This document shows, one piece after another, positions 36,388-45,243 of a stretch of 64,000 bases of DNA (the first letter of the stretch is position 1; the number at the start of each line of letters is the position of its first letter). The stretch lies in contig CALZGM010000004.1 of NCBI GenBank assembly GCA_945787015.1, forward strand, positions 84,240-148,239, in the 5' to 3' direction. This DNA is from an uncultured Roseburia sp. (lineage in GTDB: Bacteria > Bacillota > Clostridia > Lachnospirales > Lachnospiraceae). Below the pieces are notes generated by a model. The model was not told where the DNA came from and ran no database searches. It saw only the letters and a list, made by a program, of their open reading frames with translations. The position numbers and the translations under genes were made by a program.

Positions 36388-37194
36388 TTATATTGCTGCT
36401 TTCATATTTTTGATTCTTATTCTGACTTCTTCATCAAAAAGTAACCTTAAAACGGTTATTAAAACATGTACCAGACGTATTCTTCCTGCTATCAAAAAGG
36501 TTCCTTTTATATATGGAGTATCAGATTCAAAATCTGGAACAAGTTGAAATTCATATTGATATAAAACCGGAATCATACATAGGATTCCAAAAATCTGCCC
36601 TGTTAATGCAGGATCGCCAGCTGAAAAAAGAAGATTTGTCTTAATCTTACGAAATTTAAAATGCCTTAATAGATATCGCAGCTCTGCAATCAGTTTATTC
36701 AACACACTTTTATTATGTTCATCTGTAAGCTGCTGTTTCCAATATGCAAATCTATCCTTTGAAATCCGTTTTTTCTGTTTCTTAATCTTTTCAGTTTTTA
36801 AAGGCTTTTCCTCTAAGGATTCCTTTGTGTTTTTTGTTTGCGCAGAGGATGGTTCCTTTTTATATTCTGTGTTCGTCGTTTCTCGTTCAATGTCCGCTCT
36901 GTCCTCTTCTTCGACTGTAATCTCTTCTTCCAATTGTTTTTTCTTTTTTTGAAATCCTAACACAAAAAAAGAAACATCAAATGCCTCGTCCTGATAGGTA
37001 AACAATATTTTTATGATAGAAAAACAGTAACGAAGGCTTCCCTTTAGTTCAAGTTCGTGATTCTCCTGAATCTCCCCTGCCAACTGATATCGAATTGGAA
37101 GAAATAAAACCATCACAAGAAGCAACAGAATAATTCCTAAAGCGGCCAAAAGTACAATAAGAATTACTTTTAAGATAAATAATAATAGCTCCAT
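36388..37194 (-). CDS. DUF2953 domain membrane protein (YtfI-like)
   Basis: A 268-residue protein: N-terminal membrane helix (about 3-30), a charged Lys/Glu-rich middle (about 85-150) and a C-terminal DUF2953 region with KIKTNLLFSAGDPALTG. Function unknown; the family is tied to gerW and sporulation by conserved neighbourhood. ATG at 37194 shares its A with the TGA of the upstream gene; a TTG one codon earlier is less likely. Confidence 0.85.
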   Translation of the reverse strand: MELLLFILKVILIVLLAALGIILLLLVMVLFLPIRYQLAGEIQENHELELKGSLRYCFSIIKILFTYQDEAFDVSFFVLGFQKKKKQLEEEITVEEEDRADIERETTNTEYKKEPSSAQTKNTKESLEEKPLKTEKIKKQKKRISKDRFAYWKQQLTDEHNKSVLNKLIAELRYLLRHFKFRKIKTNLLFSAGDPALTGQIFGILCMIPVLYQYEFQLVPDFESDTPYIKGTFLIAGRIRLVHVLITVLRLLFDEEVRIRIKNMKAAI

Positions 37195-37523
37195 CAATAA
37201 TTAACAGAATCCTTTTTTTCATTTATATAAGACGAGACATCAAATCCGCCTGTACTATGATAAACTTCATCCACAATTTGTTTCACAAGTTCTAACGCTT
37301 CGTCATATCCATTTGCCAAACCGATGATAAATAAATTCTTTTTGGGATACCCCTTCTGCATCAGTTCCCAAGCCGGAATAACATCTAACAGATTCTGTGG
37401 ATTGGAAGCAAGTGTAATCACATAAATATTAATCTGACCTGCATTGTGACGTATTTTCCATTTGATTTTTTCAGCTTTGTGGGCTATGCTGCTTCCCACA
37501 TATAAATTTTCATACCATCTCAT
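37194..37523 (-). CDS. Conserved hypothetical protein, 109 residues
   Basis: Not recognised. It is soluble, alpha/beta in pattern, with a hydrophobic strand INIYVITLASNP, then LFIIGLANGYDEALELVKQIVDEVY, resembling a small Rossmann-like sheet. No catalytic motif visible. GTGAGG precedes the ATG. It is coupled to the DUF2953 gene (one-base overlap) and 17 bases after the NUDIX gene, so a sporulation link is inferred only from position. Confidence 0.75.
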   Translation of the reverse strand: MRWYENLYVGSSIAHKAEKIKWKIRHNAGQINIYVITLASNPQNLLDVIPAWELMQKGYPKKNLFIIGLANGYDEALELVKQIVDEVYHSTGGFDVSSYINEKKDSVNY

Positions 37524-37540
37524 GAAAAATCCTCACAGCT

Positions 37541-37993
37541 CTAAAAATACTTATGATTACCCCATAAATTACTTTTTTTTAATTCTAAATACTCATTATA
37601 TGCTTTCTCTAAGATTTGTTTTTCATTTGCAAACTTTAGCAAATGATATGCCTCATGATACTTATAAAATCCTGAGTCAACAAAATATTCTTCGCGTTGT
37701 GGTTTGCTGTAATAACTATCTGCCATCATCAAATACCAGTGAACGTCTTTCTCTACTGTATCCTCCGGCACGGTAAATGTATACTGGCTTTTCCCAATAT
37801 ACTTAATAATGCTTGCATGCGCACCTGTCTCTTCTAATACCTCACGGGTCGCAGTATCTTTGTACTCTTCCCCTTCTTCAACGGTACCCTTAGGCAACAC
37901 CCATCCTTCATACTTATTCTTGTAATTCTTGTACAAAAGCAATATTTTACCACGAAAGATTACCACACCACCACAACTTGTTGCTTCAATCAT
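37541..37993 (-). CDS. NUDIX hydrolase
   Basis: A 150-residue NUDIX pyrophosphohydrolase. The Nudix box, GTVEEGEEYKDTATREVLEETG, matches Gx5Ex7REUxEExGU fully (about 36-58). Length and N-terminal TSCGGVVIFRG resemble the Ap4A/(di)nucleotide group, but substrate is not decided. AGGAGG lies before the ATG, and a promoter with 17-base spacing ends just at the pbp2 stop (38033-38061). First gene of the NUDIX-109aa-DUF2953-gerW operon. Confidence 0.92.
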   Translation of the reverse strand: MIEATSCGGVVIFRGKILLLYKNYKNKYEGWVLPKGTVEEGEEYKDTATREVLEETGAHASIIKYIGKSQYTFTVPEDTVEKDVHWYLMMADSYYSKPQREEYFVDSGFYKYHEAYHLLKFANEKQILEKAYNEYLELKKSNLWGNHKYF

Positions 37994-38032
37994 TGCAATA
38001 CCTCCTGATGTGGTTAAAATAATATTGTATTT

Positions 38033-38061
38033 AGTATAACTCTTTTCGAAGTAGCATGCAA
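38033..38061 (-). promoter_or_regulatory. Promoter of the NUDIX-gerW operon
   Basis: Minus strand TTGCAT (38056-38061), 17-base spacer, TATACT (38033-38038), 40 bases before the NUDIX start. Confidence 0.75.
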
Positions 38062-39513
38062 CTATTCCGCGAAATAGGTATCAAAAATTTTTTTAGCCAT
38101 AGGTACTGCAACAGAACTTCCTGATCCAGCCTCCTCAACCAAAATTGCTACAGCAATATCCTGTTTTTCATCCTGATGTGCATATCCCACAAACCAGGAG
38201 TGACAATGCTCCGCTAAGGATGAAAATTCTGCAGAACCGGTTTTTCCATAAGCCTCATAGGATTTGCTCTTTAATTTCGTTCCTGTCCCATACTCTACAA
38301 CCGCACGCATATATTTCTGTAATAGTGTTGCTTCTTCCTTTGTCATCAGCCTCTGATATGTTGCCGGTTGATATTGTTTTACAATTTCTCCTGTATGACT
38401 TTCTATATGGTCAATGAAATAAGGGGTCATTAAAATACCATCATTTGCTACAGCACTTGTAAGTAAGGCCATATGAAATGGTGTCACTAAAGTAGTACCT
38501 TGTCCAATTGCACTCTGCAGAATATCGGAATCTGTAGACTCCTCTGTTAAAGAAAACCTGCTTTTTGAATAAGAAAGCTTTGTCGGAAGCTCCTGATTAA
38601 ACAACAGGCCGTCGCATACCTTCTGGTAAGAATTAACATCCAGAGAAAGACCGATGTTAGCAAAGGAAGAATTACAGGATTCCGCAAAGGACTCTTCAAG
38701 ATTTACCGTCCCGTGCTTTTTATTCTGATAACAATGAATCACCGCATCTTCGGTTGTAAATTTTCCATTACATTGAAAGGTATAGGCACCCGGATCTCCA
38801 TTTTCACGTAGATAAGCTAATGTTGTTACTATTTTAAAAGTCGACCCCGGCGGATATAATCCCTGCATGGCCCGATTAAGCAATACAGTAGATGTATTCT
38901 CTTCCGAAATCAAATATTCCCAGTCTGCTTCCACATCATTCGGATTAAAATCCGGTTTTGAAACCATTGCCAGAATTTTACCGGTAGACGGTTCCATTAC
39001 TACAATTGCTCCCTCGTAAAATGAAAGCGCATCATATGCCGTCTGCTGAAGTTCATAATTTAAAGTAGTAATGACATTGTCACCTACATATTTCTCAGAG
39101 CCTAACTCTGTTTCTACTTTTTCATCAATCGAAACATGTGATTTTAATAAATTATAGTTTTCTAATTTTTCAATTCCATATTTTCCATTCGTAGAATATC
39201 CAACTACATGTGCAAATAAATTATTATATGGATAATAACGTTCCTCTTCACCCTCTTCGTTGGTGACAGTTGTTGCCAGAACCATCCCATCTGCAGATTG
39301 AATTTTTCCTCTTGTAACCCGTTCTGCAAACAGTTCTTCTCTACTGTTATAGTCGTTATTTATGAAATCTGCACTGTCATTTATCATAAAATCAGCAAAA
39401 TGAATGATTAATGCTATAAAAAGAGCGATAAATACATACTTAACGACTGCAAACTCCCAATTACTTAGAAGTGACTTTTTCTTTTTCTCTTTTTTCAACT
39501 CGTTTTCTGTCAT
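38062..39513 (-). CDS. Penicillin-binding protein 2 family transpeptidase (PbpA-type)
   Basis: A 483-residue class B penicillin-binding protein. One membrane helix (about 25-45) anchors an external dimerisation domain and a transpeptidase domain with STFK (active serine near 220), SCN (near 280) and KTG (near 424). Shorter than FtsI, like the PbpA proteins encoded beside FtsW/RodA in Actinobacteria and Clostridia. The ATG at 39513, with GAGGG eight bases upstream, lies inside the end of the ftsW gene (53-base overlap). It cross-links peptidoglycan made by its SEDS partner. Confidence 0.93.
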   Translation of the reverse strand: MTENELKKEKKKKSLLSNWEFAVVKYVFIALFIALIIHFADFMINDSADFINNDYNSREELFAERVTRGKIQSADGMVLATTVTNEEGEEERYYPYNNLFAHVVGYSTNGKYGIEKLENYNLLKSHVSIDEKVETELGSEKYVGDNVITTLNYELQQTAYDALSFYEGAIVVMEPSTGKILAMVSKPDFNPNDVEADWEYLISEENTSTVLLNRAMQGLYPPGSTFKIVTTLAYLRENGDPGAYTFQCNGKFTTEDAVIHCYQNKKHGTVNLEESFAESCNSSFANIGLSLDVNSYQKVCDGLLFNQELPTKLSYSKSRFSLTEESTDSDILQSAIGQGTTLVTPFHMALLTSAVANDGILMTPYFIDHIESHTGEIVKQYQPATYQRLMTKEEATLLQKYMRAVVEYGTGTKLKSKSYEAYGKTGSAEFSSLAEHCHSWFVGYAHQDEKQDIAVAILVEEAGSGSSVAVPMAKKIFDTYFAE

Positions 39514-40825
39514 CCGATGAACCCTCGTCCTGCTTAATAATATATAGTCCCTGAATAATCGCAAAAATAATAATGGAACTTAAAATAGAGCTTCCACCGT
39601 AGCTTACAAGCGGTAATGTTACACCTGTAGATGGAATGAAATTAGTAACACCACCTAAGGTTAAAAATACCTGGAATCCATAAAGAGTTCCCAAACCTAA
39701 TGCAACTAATTTATGAAAGCGGTCTTTTATCTGCTTTGCAATATTCAAAAACAAAAGAAGGCAGCTTAAACATACTAGAATCAGGCATATAGCAAAAATG
39801 CCGCCGAATTCTTCGGCAATTGCTGAAAATATAAAATCCTGTACTACAACCGGGATTTTTTCCGGCTCACCTTTATATAATCCAAGCCCAAGCCATCCTC
39901 CGGTTCCGATTGCAAATAAAGATTGTCCAATCTGGTAACCTTCTTTTTCAATTACCTCCAACGGTGAACTCCATGCCAGTACTCGTACTCTTACATGTGA
40001 GAATAGTCGATATGCTATCACGGAAGCAACTACTCCGGCGCCTGTTCCTGCAAATAAATAAATAACGTTTTTTGTTGCAACAAAAAGCATAACAAGATAT
40101 ACCACAAAGAAAATCAAAGCAGCTCCCAAATCCTTCGAAAAAACCAGAACAAGAACATGCGCGGCTGCAATGATTGTAGCAATACAAACACGTAAAAAAC
40201 CGTTATTCTGATATAGCATTCCTGCCACAAAGAAAATGAAACTAATTTTTACAAACTCTGCCGGTTGGAAGGATACACCGCCAATAGAGATGGAAAGTTT
40301 TGCACCATAACTAATGGCACCTGCGATTGCTACTGCAAGCAAACACCCAAGCCCGATTACCGCAAATGCAGGATACAGCTTTCTGACAAATCCAACATTT
40401 CTGATACAAAGAGGTACAATAAAAGCAAGACAGGCTGCAATCGCTGTAATAATGGTCTGTTTTATTGCTTTTTCCGGTGAAATACGCGTAATGGTAATAA
40501 AACCGATTACTAAAAGCATACACATATTATTTGTCAGCAATGCTGAAGCCTTCGTATAAAAAAATAAGTAAAAACATTGAATCACACTAATTAAAACAAA
40601 CTGTGCAATATACAAAACGACCATACGGGTATCATCTGTAACTATGTAAATCAGATTCGAAGCAATCATATGAATCAGATACATAACAATACGCTGTCTG
40701 TTGTATATATGAGTTCTTGTTTCTTTACGAAGCCCATGAATCTGTGATTCAAAGCACTGAAAAGTATATACTCCAAAAAGCAATATCATCAGATACTGTG
40801 ATGCTTCTATTATGAGGTTTAGCAT
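39461..40825 (-). CDS. FtsW/RodA/SpoVE family SEDS peptidoglycan polymerase
   Basis: A 454-residue membrane protein with about ten helices that polymerises lipid II. Conserved segments: FQPAEFVKISFIFF, SKDLGAAL and GVTLPLVSYGGSS. It has a long N-terminal region of extra helices before the SEDS core. The downstream PBP2 gene overlaps its 3' end, and SEDS-PBP pairs act together; whether the pair serves elongation, division or spore cortex cannot be told here. U32 family gene lies three bases upstream. Confidence 0.92.
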   Translation of the reverse strand: MLNLIIEASQYLMILLFGVYTFQCFESQIHGLRKETRTHIYNRQRIVMYLIHMIASNLIYIVTDDTRMVVLYIAQFVLISVIQCFYLFFYTKASALLTNNMCMLLVIGFITITRISPEKAIKQTIITAIAACLAFIVPLCIRNVGFVRKLYPAFAVIGLGCLLAVAIAGAISYGAKLSISIGGVSFQPAEFVKISFIFFVAGMLYQNNGFLRVCIATIIAAAHVLVLVFSKDLGAALIFFVVYLVMLFVATKNVIYLFAGTGAGVVASVIAYRLFSHVRVRVLAWSSPLEVIEKEGYQIGQSLFAIGTGGWLGLGLYKGEPEKIPVVVQDFIFSAIAEEFGGIFAICLILVCLSCLLLFLNIAKQIKDRFHKLVALGLGTLYGFQVFLTLGGVTNFIPSTGVTLPLVSYGGSSILSSIIIFAIIQGLYIIKQDEGSSDDRKRVEKREKEKVTSK

Positions 40826-40828
40826 AGG

Positions 40829-42997
40829 TTATTCCACTCCTCTTTTATAGTGTCCATAGGTAAAATCTCCTTCAAATACTTCGTTTGGGTTTTCCAATAA
40901 TTGAAGAATTTCACGGACTTTATGCTCATTTTCAATGGTAAATGACAACCGATACGCGGCAAATCCCATTTCTTTTATTTCATCAATCACTTTAAACAAT
41001 GCAAGCGGCAATGAATTATATATCACATTATAACACTCTTCGCAATTATTTTTAACAGCAAATTGCTTATCATAACGGTCTTTCAAAAAGGAAACACCCG
41101 ATTTCTTCAGACACCCTGCAGTACTTCGCATGATGCATTGTGCAGATGTCATTAGCGGAATTCTTCCGTAAATAACAACCTCACTATTGTAATTATCACG
41201 GTGAAGAAGTTCTTTTTTATTTAGCTCAAATGGAGCCGTAATACGAATCGGCGAATATGAATTTAACACCTCAATTGCTTTTGAATTATAACTATAAAGA
41301 TTATGATCTATCACGATTTTCGCATTAGGCAATTGCTCTTTTAGAAACCAGAGTGCGTCATAACTTTTTATAACAAATCCCTCAATACCGATTTCTGCCA
41401 TCTTATCCATTAAGTTTCTGTAAAAGTCTAAGGTATGTTTACGTAAAACAGAAGGCATTATAAAGTATACCTTTTTCCCTTTTGCTTTAGTCAGTATGCA
41501 ATCCTCTTTTAATTCATCTAATAATGCATCTCTGGTATAACAGCTGCTATCAAGATATATTTCAGAAACAGCTTTACTTTCCAATAGCGGAAATAACTGA
41601 CTGCGCGTCTCAATAGACGCTGTAATCAGAGGTCTTTCTTCTTTCACTGACAATTGTTTTAAAGCAAGCGTTTCTTTAGGCAATACCGGATCAACGCGAC
41701 GATATTTCTTTACCAGAAGTTCCTCTAACTGTAATAATGCATCTCTACGCAGCTGGTTTACTGATTTCATTGGCATAAAAACGGCTTGATCCATATTGAT
41801 GTTTAAAGTTTCAAACTCGAAAGGTGTATTTCCCGTCTTTTGGATATTTTCTTTCACTTTTTCATAAGAAAGGGGCTGCTTTTGAGCTGCCTGTACAATA
41901 TCTCCCTCTACAGTTACAGCAACATCATCATAAGCTACTGTTATTTTAGCAGGTAAATCTTGCGATAACATTAAGGTTCCTTTGATTTTTTCTTTTATTT
42001 CATCAGATATAACCGTATGATTCTCGCCTTTTTTGTGGCTCGGCTGTTCAAAGGTAATCATATCCGCACCATTGTGCTTCTTATAATAGCCTTCTGTGAA
42101 ACCACATCGGTTACCAAGTTCTAACAGTCTTTGCTCATCATCTTTTTTTACAGAGAATCCATTCTCACCCTTTTCCAAATATAAATCAATATATTTACGA
42201 TAAATTTCTACTACACCGGCAGCATATTCTGTTTGTTTCATTCTTCCTTCAATTTTAAAAGAATAAACCCCTGCTTTTACCAGCTGTGGAATCAGTTTTA
42301 CTGTACATAAGTCCTTAGGACTTAAAATGTAGGGTTTCTTAGGATTACTCATCACTTTTTGTTTCTCATCAAACGCTTCATATGGCAGTCTGCAAGGCTG
42401 CGCACATCGTCCTCTGTTTCCGCTTCGACCTCCGATCATGCTGCTAAACAGACATTGTCCTGAAAAACAATAGCACAAAGCTCCATGCACAAAGCTCTCA
42501 ATTTCCACATCAACATGTTTCGCGATATCTTCAATTTCTACAAAAGACATTTCTCTGGCAGTAACAATACGGCTCGCCCCCAGTTCTTTCATCATTTGCG
42601 CACCATATCGGTTTGTAACTGTCATCTGTGTACTGGTGTGTATTTCCAGTTCCGGAAAATATTCCCGGATAAATTGCATAGCACCAATATCCTGTACAAT
42701 GACAGCATCCAATCCCTGTTTATAATAAGGAAGTAAATAAGAATAAAGCTGCTTTGTCAGCTCATTTTCCTTAAATAAAGTATTAACCGTTAAATAAAGC
42801 TTTCTGTTGTGAATATGCGCATAATCGATTGCTTTTAATAATTCTTCTTCTGAAAAATTATTTGCGTATGCTCTTGCTCCAAAAGCATTTCCACCTACAT
42901 AAACAGCATCTGCTCCTGCTGAAACGACTGCACAGAAAGTCTCATAGGAGCCTGCCGGTGCCAGTAATTCTATTTTCTCTTTTCTTTGATTCTCCAT
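40829..42997 (-). CDS. U32 family peptidase-like RNA hydroxylase (U32 plus DUF3656)
   Basis: A 722-residue protein with the U32 signature SGQCLFSSMIGGRSGNRGRCAQPCRLPY (about 185-212) and the conserved N-terminal LLAPAGSYETFCAVVSAGADAVY. Once thought to be a collagenase, family members TrhP and RlhA hydroxylate tRNA U34 or 23S rRNA C2501 using prephenate and an Fe-S cluster. The extra C-terminal part beyond residue 400, with Cys-rich NNCEECYN, fits the DUF3656-containing RlhA type, so rRNA hydroxylation is the likelier role. AGGAGA lies before the ATG. Confidence 0.88.
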   Translation of the reverse strand: MENQRKEKIELLAPAGSYETFCAVVSAGADAVYVGGNAFGARAYANNFSEEELLKAIDYAHIHNRKLYLTVNTLFKENELTKQLYSYLLPYYKQGLDAVIVQDIGAMQFIREYFPELEIHTSTQMTVTNRYGAQMMKELGASRIVTAREMSFVEIEDIAKHVDVEIESFVHGALCYCFSGQCLFSSMIGGRSGNRGRCAQPCRLPYEAFDEKQKVMSNPKKPYILSPKDLCTVKLIPQLVKAGVYSFKIEGRMKQTEYAAGVVEIYRKYIDLYLEKGENGFSVKKDDEQRLLELGNRCGFTEGYYKKHNGADMITFEQPSHKKGENHTVISDEIKEKIKGTLMLSQDLPAKITVAYDDVAVTVEGDIVQAAQKQPLSYEKVKENIQKTGNTPFEFETLNINMDQAVFMPMKSVNQLRRDALLQLEELLVKKYRRVDPVLPKETLALKQLSVKEERPLITASIETRSQLFPLLESKAVSEIYLDSSCYTRDALLDELKEDCILTKAKGKKVYFIMPSVLRKHTLDFYRNLMDKMAEIGIEGFVIKSYDALWFLKEQLPNAKIVIDHNLYSYNSKAIEVLNSYSPIRITAPFELNKKELLHRDNYNSEVVIYGRIPLMTSAQCIMRSTAGCLKKSGVSFLKDRYDKQFAVKNNCEECYNVIYNSLPLALFKVIDEIKEMGFAAYRLSFTIENEHKVREILQLLENPNEVFEGDFTYGHYKRGVE

Positions 42998-43057
42998 GTC
43001 ATCTCTCCTATAAAATAGAATGTGCTGTGGAAACGAAGTTTCCTATAGAGTGAAAAA

Positions 43058-43079
43058 AAGGGACGAAAATACGTCCCTT
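43058..43079 (-). terminator. Terminator between zapA and the U32 gene
   Basis: Stem AAGGGACG/CGTCCCTT with six-base loop, followed on the minus strand by seven T; it separates the zapA unit from the genes below. Confidence 0.85.
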
Positions 43080-43084
43080 GATTG

Positions 43085-43525
43085 CTAATCCCTTTTTTTA
43101 CTGTTAGAAGCAGATTTTTCTAAATGTGCATCGTCCAATGCCGCTTCTAATCTTGCCTTTTGTAATAGAAGCTCTTTATTCTCGGCCTCTAACTGCTTTA
43201 AGGACTCTTCATCACTTTCTGCTTTTATCTGATTAGAAATCAAATCATGCTTCAAGTCATAAATTTCCTTTTCTTTCATCTCAACTTCTTTTTCCAGCTT
43301 TTCAATATATGCCTTGGCCTTAAAATAATCATCTGCAATATTTATCTGCAGCAAAGTAGCCTTCATATCAGCCGGGAAGCGACGAAATGCCTCCATTGCA
43401 TCAAGTTCGTTCATTCTATTATTGATATAAGTGGCAACCTTCTGTAAATACTCTTCCCCTTCATATCCGCTTAAAGTATATACTTTTCCTCCAATAATCA
43501 CTTCAGCACAGGTCTTCTCAGCCAT
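43085..43525 (-). CDS. zapA: Cell division protein ZapA
   Basis: A 146-residue ZapA-type protein that bundles FtsZ filaments. The ZapA globular head is residues 1-75 (VIIGGKVYTLSGYEGEEYLQKVATYIN), followed by a coiled coil to about residue 135 (IEKLEKEVEMKEKEIYDLKHDL), longer than in Bacillus. ATG at 43525 follows AGGAGG with proper spacing; the longer frame from 43555 has none. Own promoter at 43585-43613. Confidence 0.92.
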   Translation of the reverse strand: MAEKTCAEVIIGGKVYTLSGYEGEEYLQKVATYINNRMNELDAMEAFRRFPADMKATLLQINIADDYFKAKAYIEKLEKEVEMKEKEIYDLKHDLISNQIKAESDEESLKQLEAENKELLLQKARLEAALDDAHLEKSASNSKKRD

Positions 43526-43584
43526 AATGCTTCCTCCTATGTAACGATTTACCAATAGCCCTGTAAGAACCCAAGATATAGTAT

Positions 43585-43613
43585 ATTATAATGGTATAGT
43601 ATAGGAAAAGCAA
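43585..43613 (-). promoter_or_regulatory. zapA promoter
   Basis: Minus strand TTGCTT (43608-43613), 17-base spacer, TATAAT (43585-43590), lying just after the ruvB stop codon. Confidence 0.75.
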
Positions 43614-44612
43614 CTATTTCTTGATATCAATTCCAAAATGTCCATAAGCAAAATCTGTTACCATTCTACCTTTCGGTGTACGAATAATAAAACCATTTTT
43701 TACCAGGTATGGTTCATATACATCTTCGATGGTTCCGGCATCCTCGCCAATGGCAGCTGCTAATGTATCTAACCCCACCGGTCCTCCCGAAAACTTTTCA
43801 ATCATTGTCATTAGAATATTTCTATCATTCTGATCTAAACCTAACTTATCCACTTCTAACAAATCAAGTGCAAAGGCTGCCACTTCCTTGGAAATCTTTC
43901 CATCATATTTTACCTCTGCAAAATCCCGCACACGCTTTAATAAACGGTTTGCCAGTCTTGGTGTACCGCGTGAACGTCTTGCAAGTTCATACGCTCCCTC
44001 TTCGTCTATTTCGACATCAAGTTTCTGAGCTGATTTCATAATAATCGTCTTTAATTCATCCACAGTATAATATTCCAAATGATGAATGACACCAAAACGG
44101 TCTCGTAATGGCGCTGACAAAAGCCCTGCTCTCGTTGTTGCTCCAACTAACGTAAATTTCGGTAAATCCAATCGAATGGAGCGGGCTGAAGAGCCTTTTC
44201 CAATCATAATATCGATAGCATAATCCTCCATTGCCGGATATAGTACTTCTTCCACCTGCCGATTTAATCGATGGATTTCATCTACAAATAAAATGTCACC
44301 TTCGGAAAGATTACTTAAAATAGCCGCCATTTCACCGGGTTTTGCAATAGCAGGACCGGAGGTTACTTTCATGTGTGTCCCCATCTCATTTGCAATAATT
44401 CCGGCAAGTGTTGTTTTCCCTAATCCAGGAGGTCCAAAAAAAAGAACATGGTCTAAGGATTCCCCACGAGCCTTTGCCGCCTCAATATAGACTTTCAAAT
44501 TCTCTTTTGCCTTTTTTTGGCCAATATAGTTTTCTAAGGTCTGCGGTCTTAAATTTTTTTCATTTTTAATATCTTCTTCCATTATCTGTGTAGAAATTAC
44601 ACGTTTTTCCAT
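43614..44612 (-). CDS. ruvB: Holliday junction branch migration helicase RuvB
   Basis: A 332-residue AAA+ motor that drives branch migration with RuvA. Walker [10 protein letters not shown] (60-68), Walker B DEIH (111-114), arginine finger region [18 protein letters not shown], and the C-terminal winged helix are all present. GGGAGG lies six bases before the ATG. It follows ruvA by 15 bases. Confidence 0.97.
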   Translation of the reverse strand: MEKRVISTQIMEEDIKNEKNLRPQTLENYIGQKKAKENLKVYIEAAKARGESLDHVLFFGPPGLGKTTLAGIIANEMGTHMKVTSGPAIAKPGEMAAILSNLSEGDILFVDEIHRLNRQVEEVLYPAMEDYAIDIMIGKGSSARSIRLDLPKFTLVGATTRAGLLSAPLRDRFGVIHHLEYYTVDELKTIIMKSAQKLDVEIDEEGAYELARRSRGTPRLANRLLKRVRDFAEVKYDGKISKEVAAFALDLLEVDKLGLDQNDRNILMTMIEKFSGGPVGLDTLAAAIGEDAGTIEDVYEPYLVKNGFIIRTPKGRMVTDFAYGHFGIDIKK

Positions 44613-44627
44613 GGATTTCCTCCCGCT

Positions 44628-45242
44628 TTACATAAATGCCATGTTTTTCAAAGCCGCTTTTAAAATATCCTCTACATCAGAGTCTTCCGTAATTTCAACT
44701 GCATTTACTGTTTTTAATGCTTCTGTAGAGGAGTAACCAAGGGCCACCAAAGCCTGTATGGCATCATTTTTTATTCCGTTTGCCTGATTTGGCAGCTTTT
44801 TCTCATTCTGATTCGTCAATTTCTGTTCAAAGGCTTCTTCTAAACTTAACTTATCCTTCAGTTCTAAAATCAGTCTTTGTGCAGTTTTAGATCCAATTCC
44901 CGGTGCCTTTGCAATCATCTTTGCATCTTCTCCAAGAACAGCAAAACGTAAGTCATCCGTAGACATTACCGATAATATGGCAAGAGCTCCTTTAGGCCCA
45001 ATGCCACTTACTCCCAATAATAGTTTAAAAACCCTTAAATCATCCTTTGTCAAAAATCCATATAACTGCATGGCATCTTCCCGCACCTGCAGATAAGTAT
45101 AAAGTTTGAGTTCCTCCCCAATTGTTGGCAGATAATCCAGTGTCTGGCCTGTTGTATATATGTTATATCCAACTCCGCCAGCTTCAATCACAACCAGATT
45201 TTCTTCTACATCTGCTAAAATTCCCCTAATATATGAATACAT
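44628..45242 (-). CDS. ruvA: Holliday junction DNA-binding protein RuvA
   Basis: A 204-residue junction-binding protein: OB domain (1-62), two helix-hairpin-helix motifs with LLGVSGIGPKGALAIL and KAPGIGSKTAQRLILELKDKL, then the C-terminal domain III that contacts RuvB. The ATG follows the miaB stop by one base, with AAAGG twelve bases upstream. No ruvC nearby, as normal in Firmicutes. Confidence 0.96.
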   Translation of the reverse strand: MYSYIRGILADVEENLVVIEAGGVGYNIYTTGQTLDYLPTIGEELKLYTYLQVREDAMQLYGFLTKDDLRVFKLLLGVSGIGPKGALAILSVMSTDDLRFAVLGEDAKMIAKAPGIGSKTAQRLILELKDKLSLEEAFEQKLTNQNEKKLPNQANGIKNDAIQALVALGYSSTEALKTVNAVEITEDSDVEDILKAALKNMAFM

Positions 45243-45243
45243 G

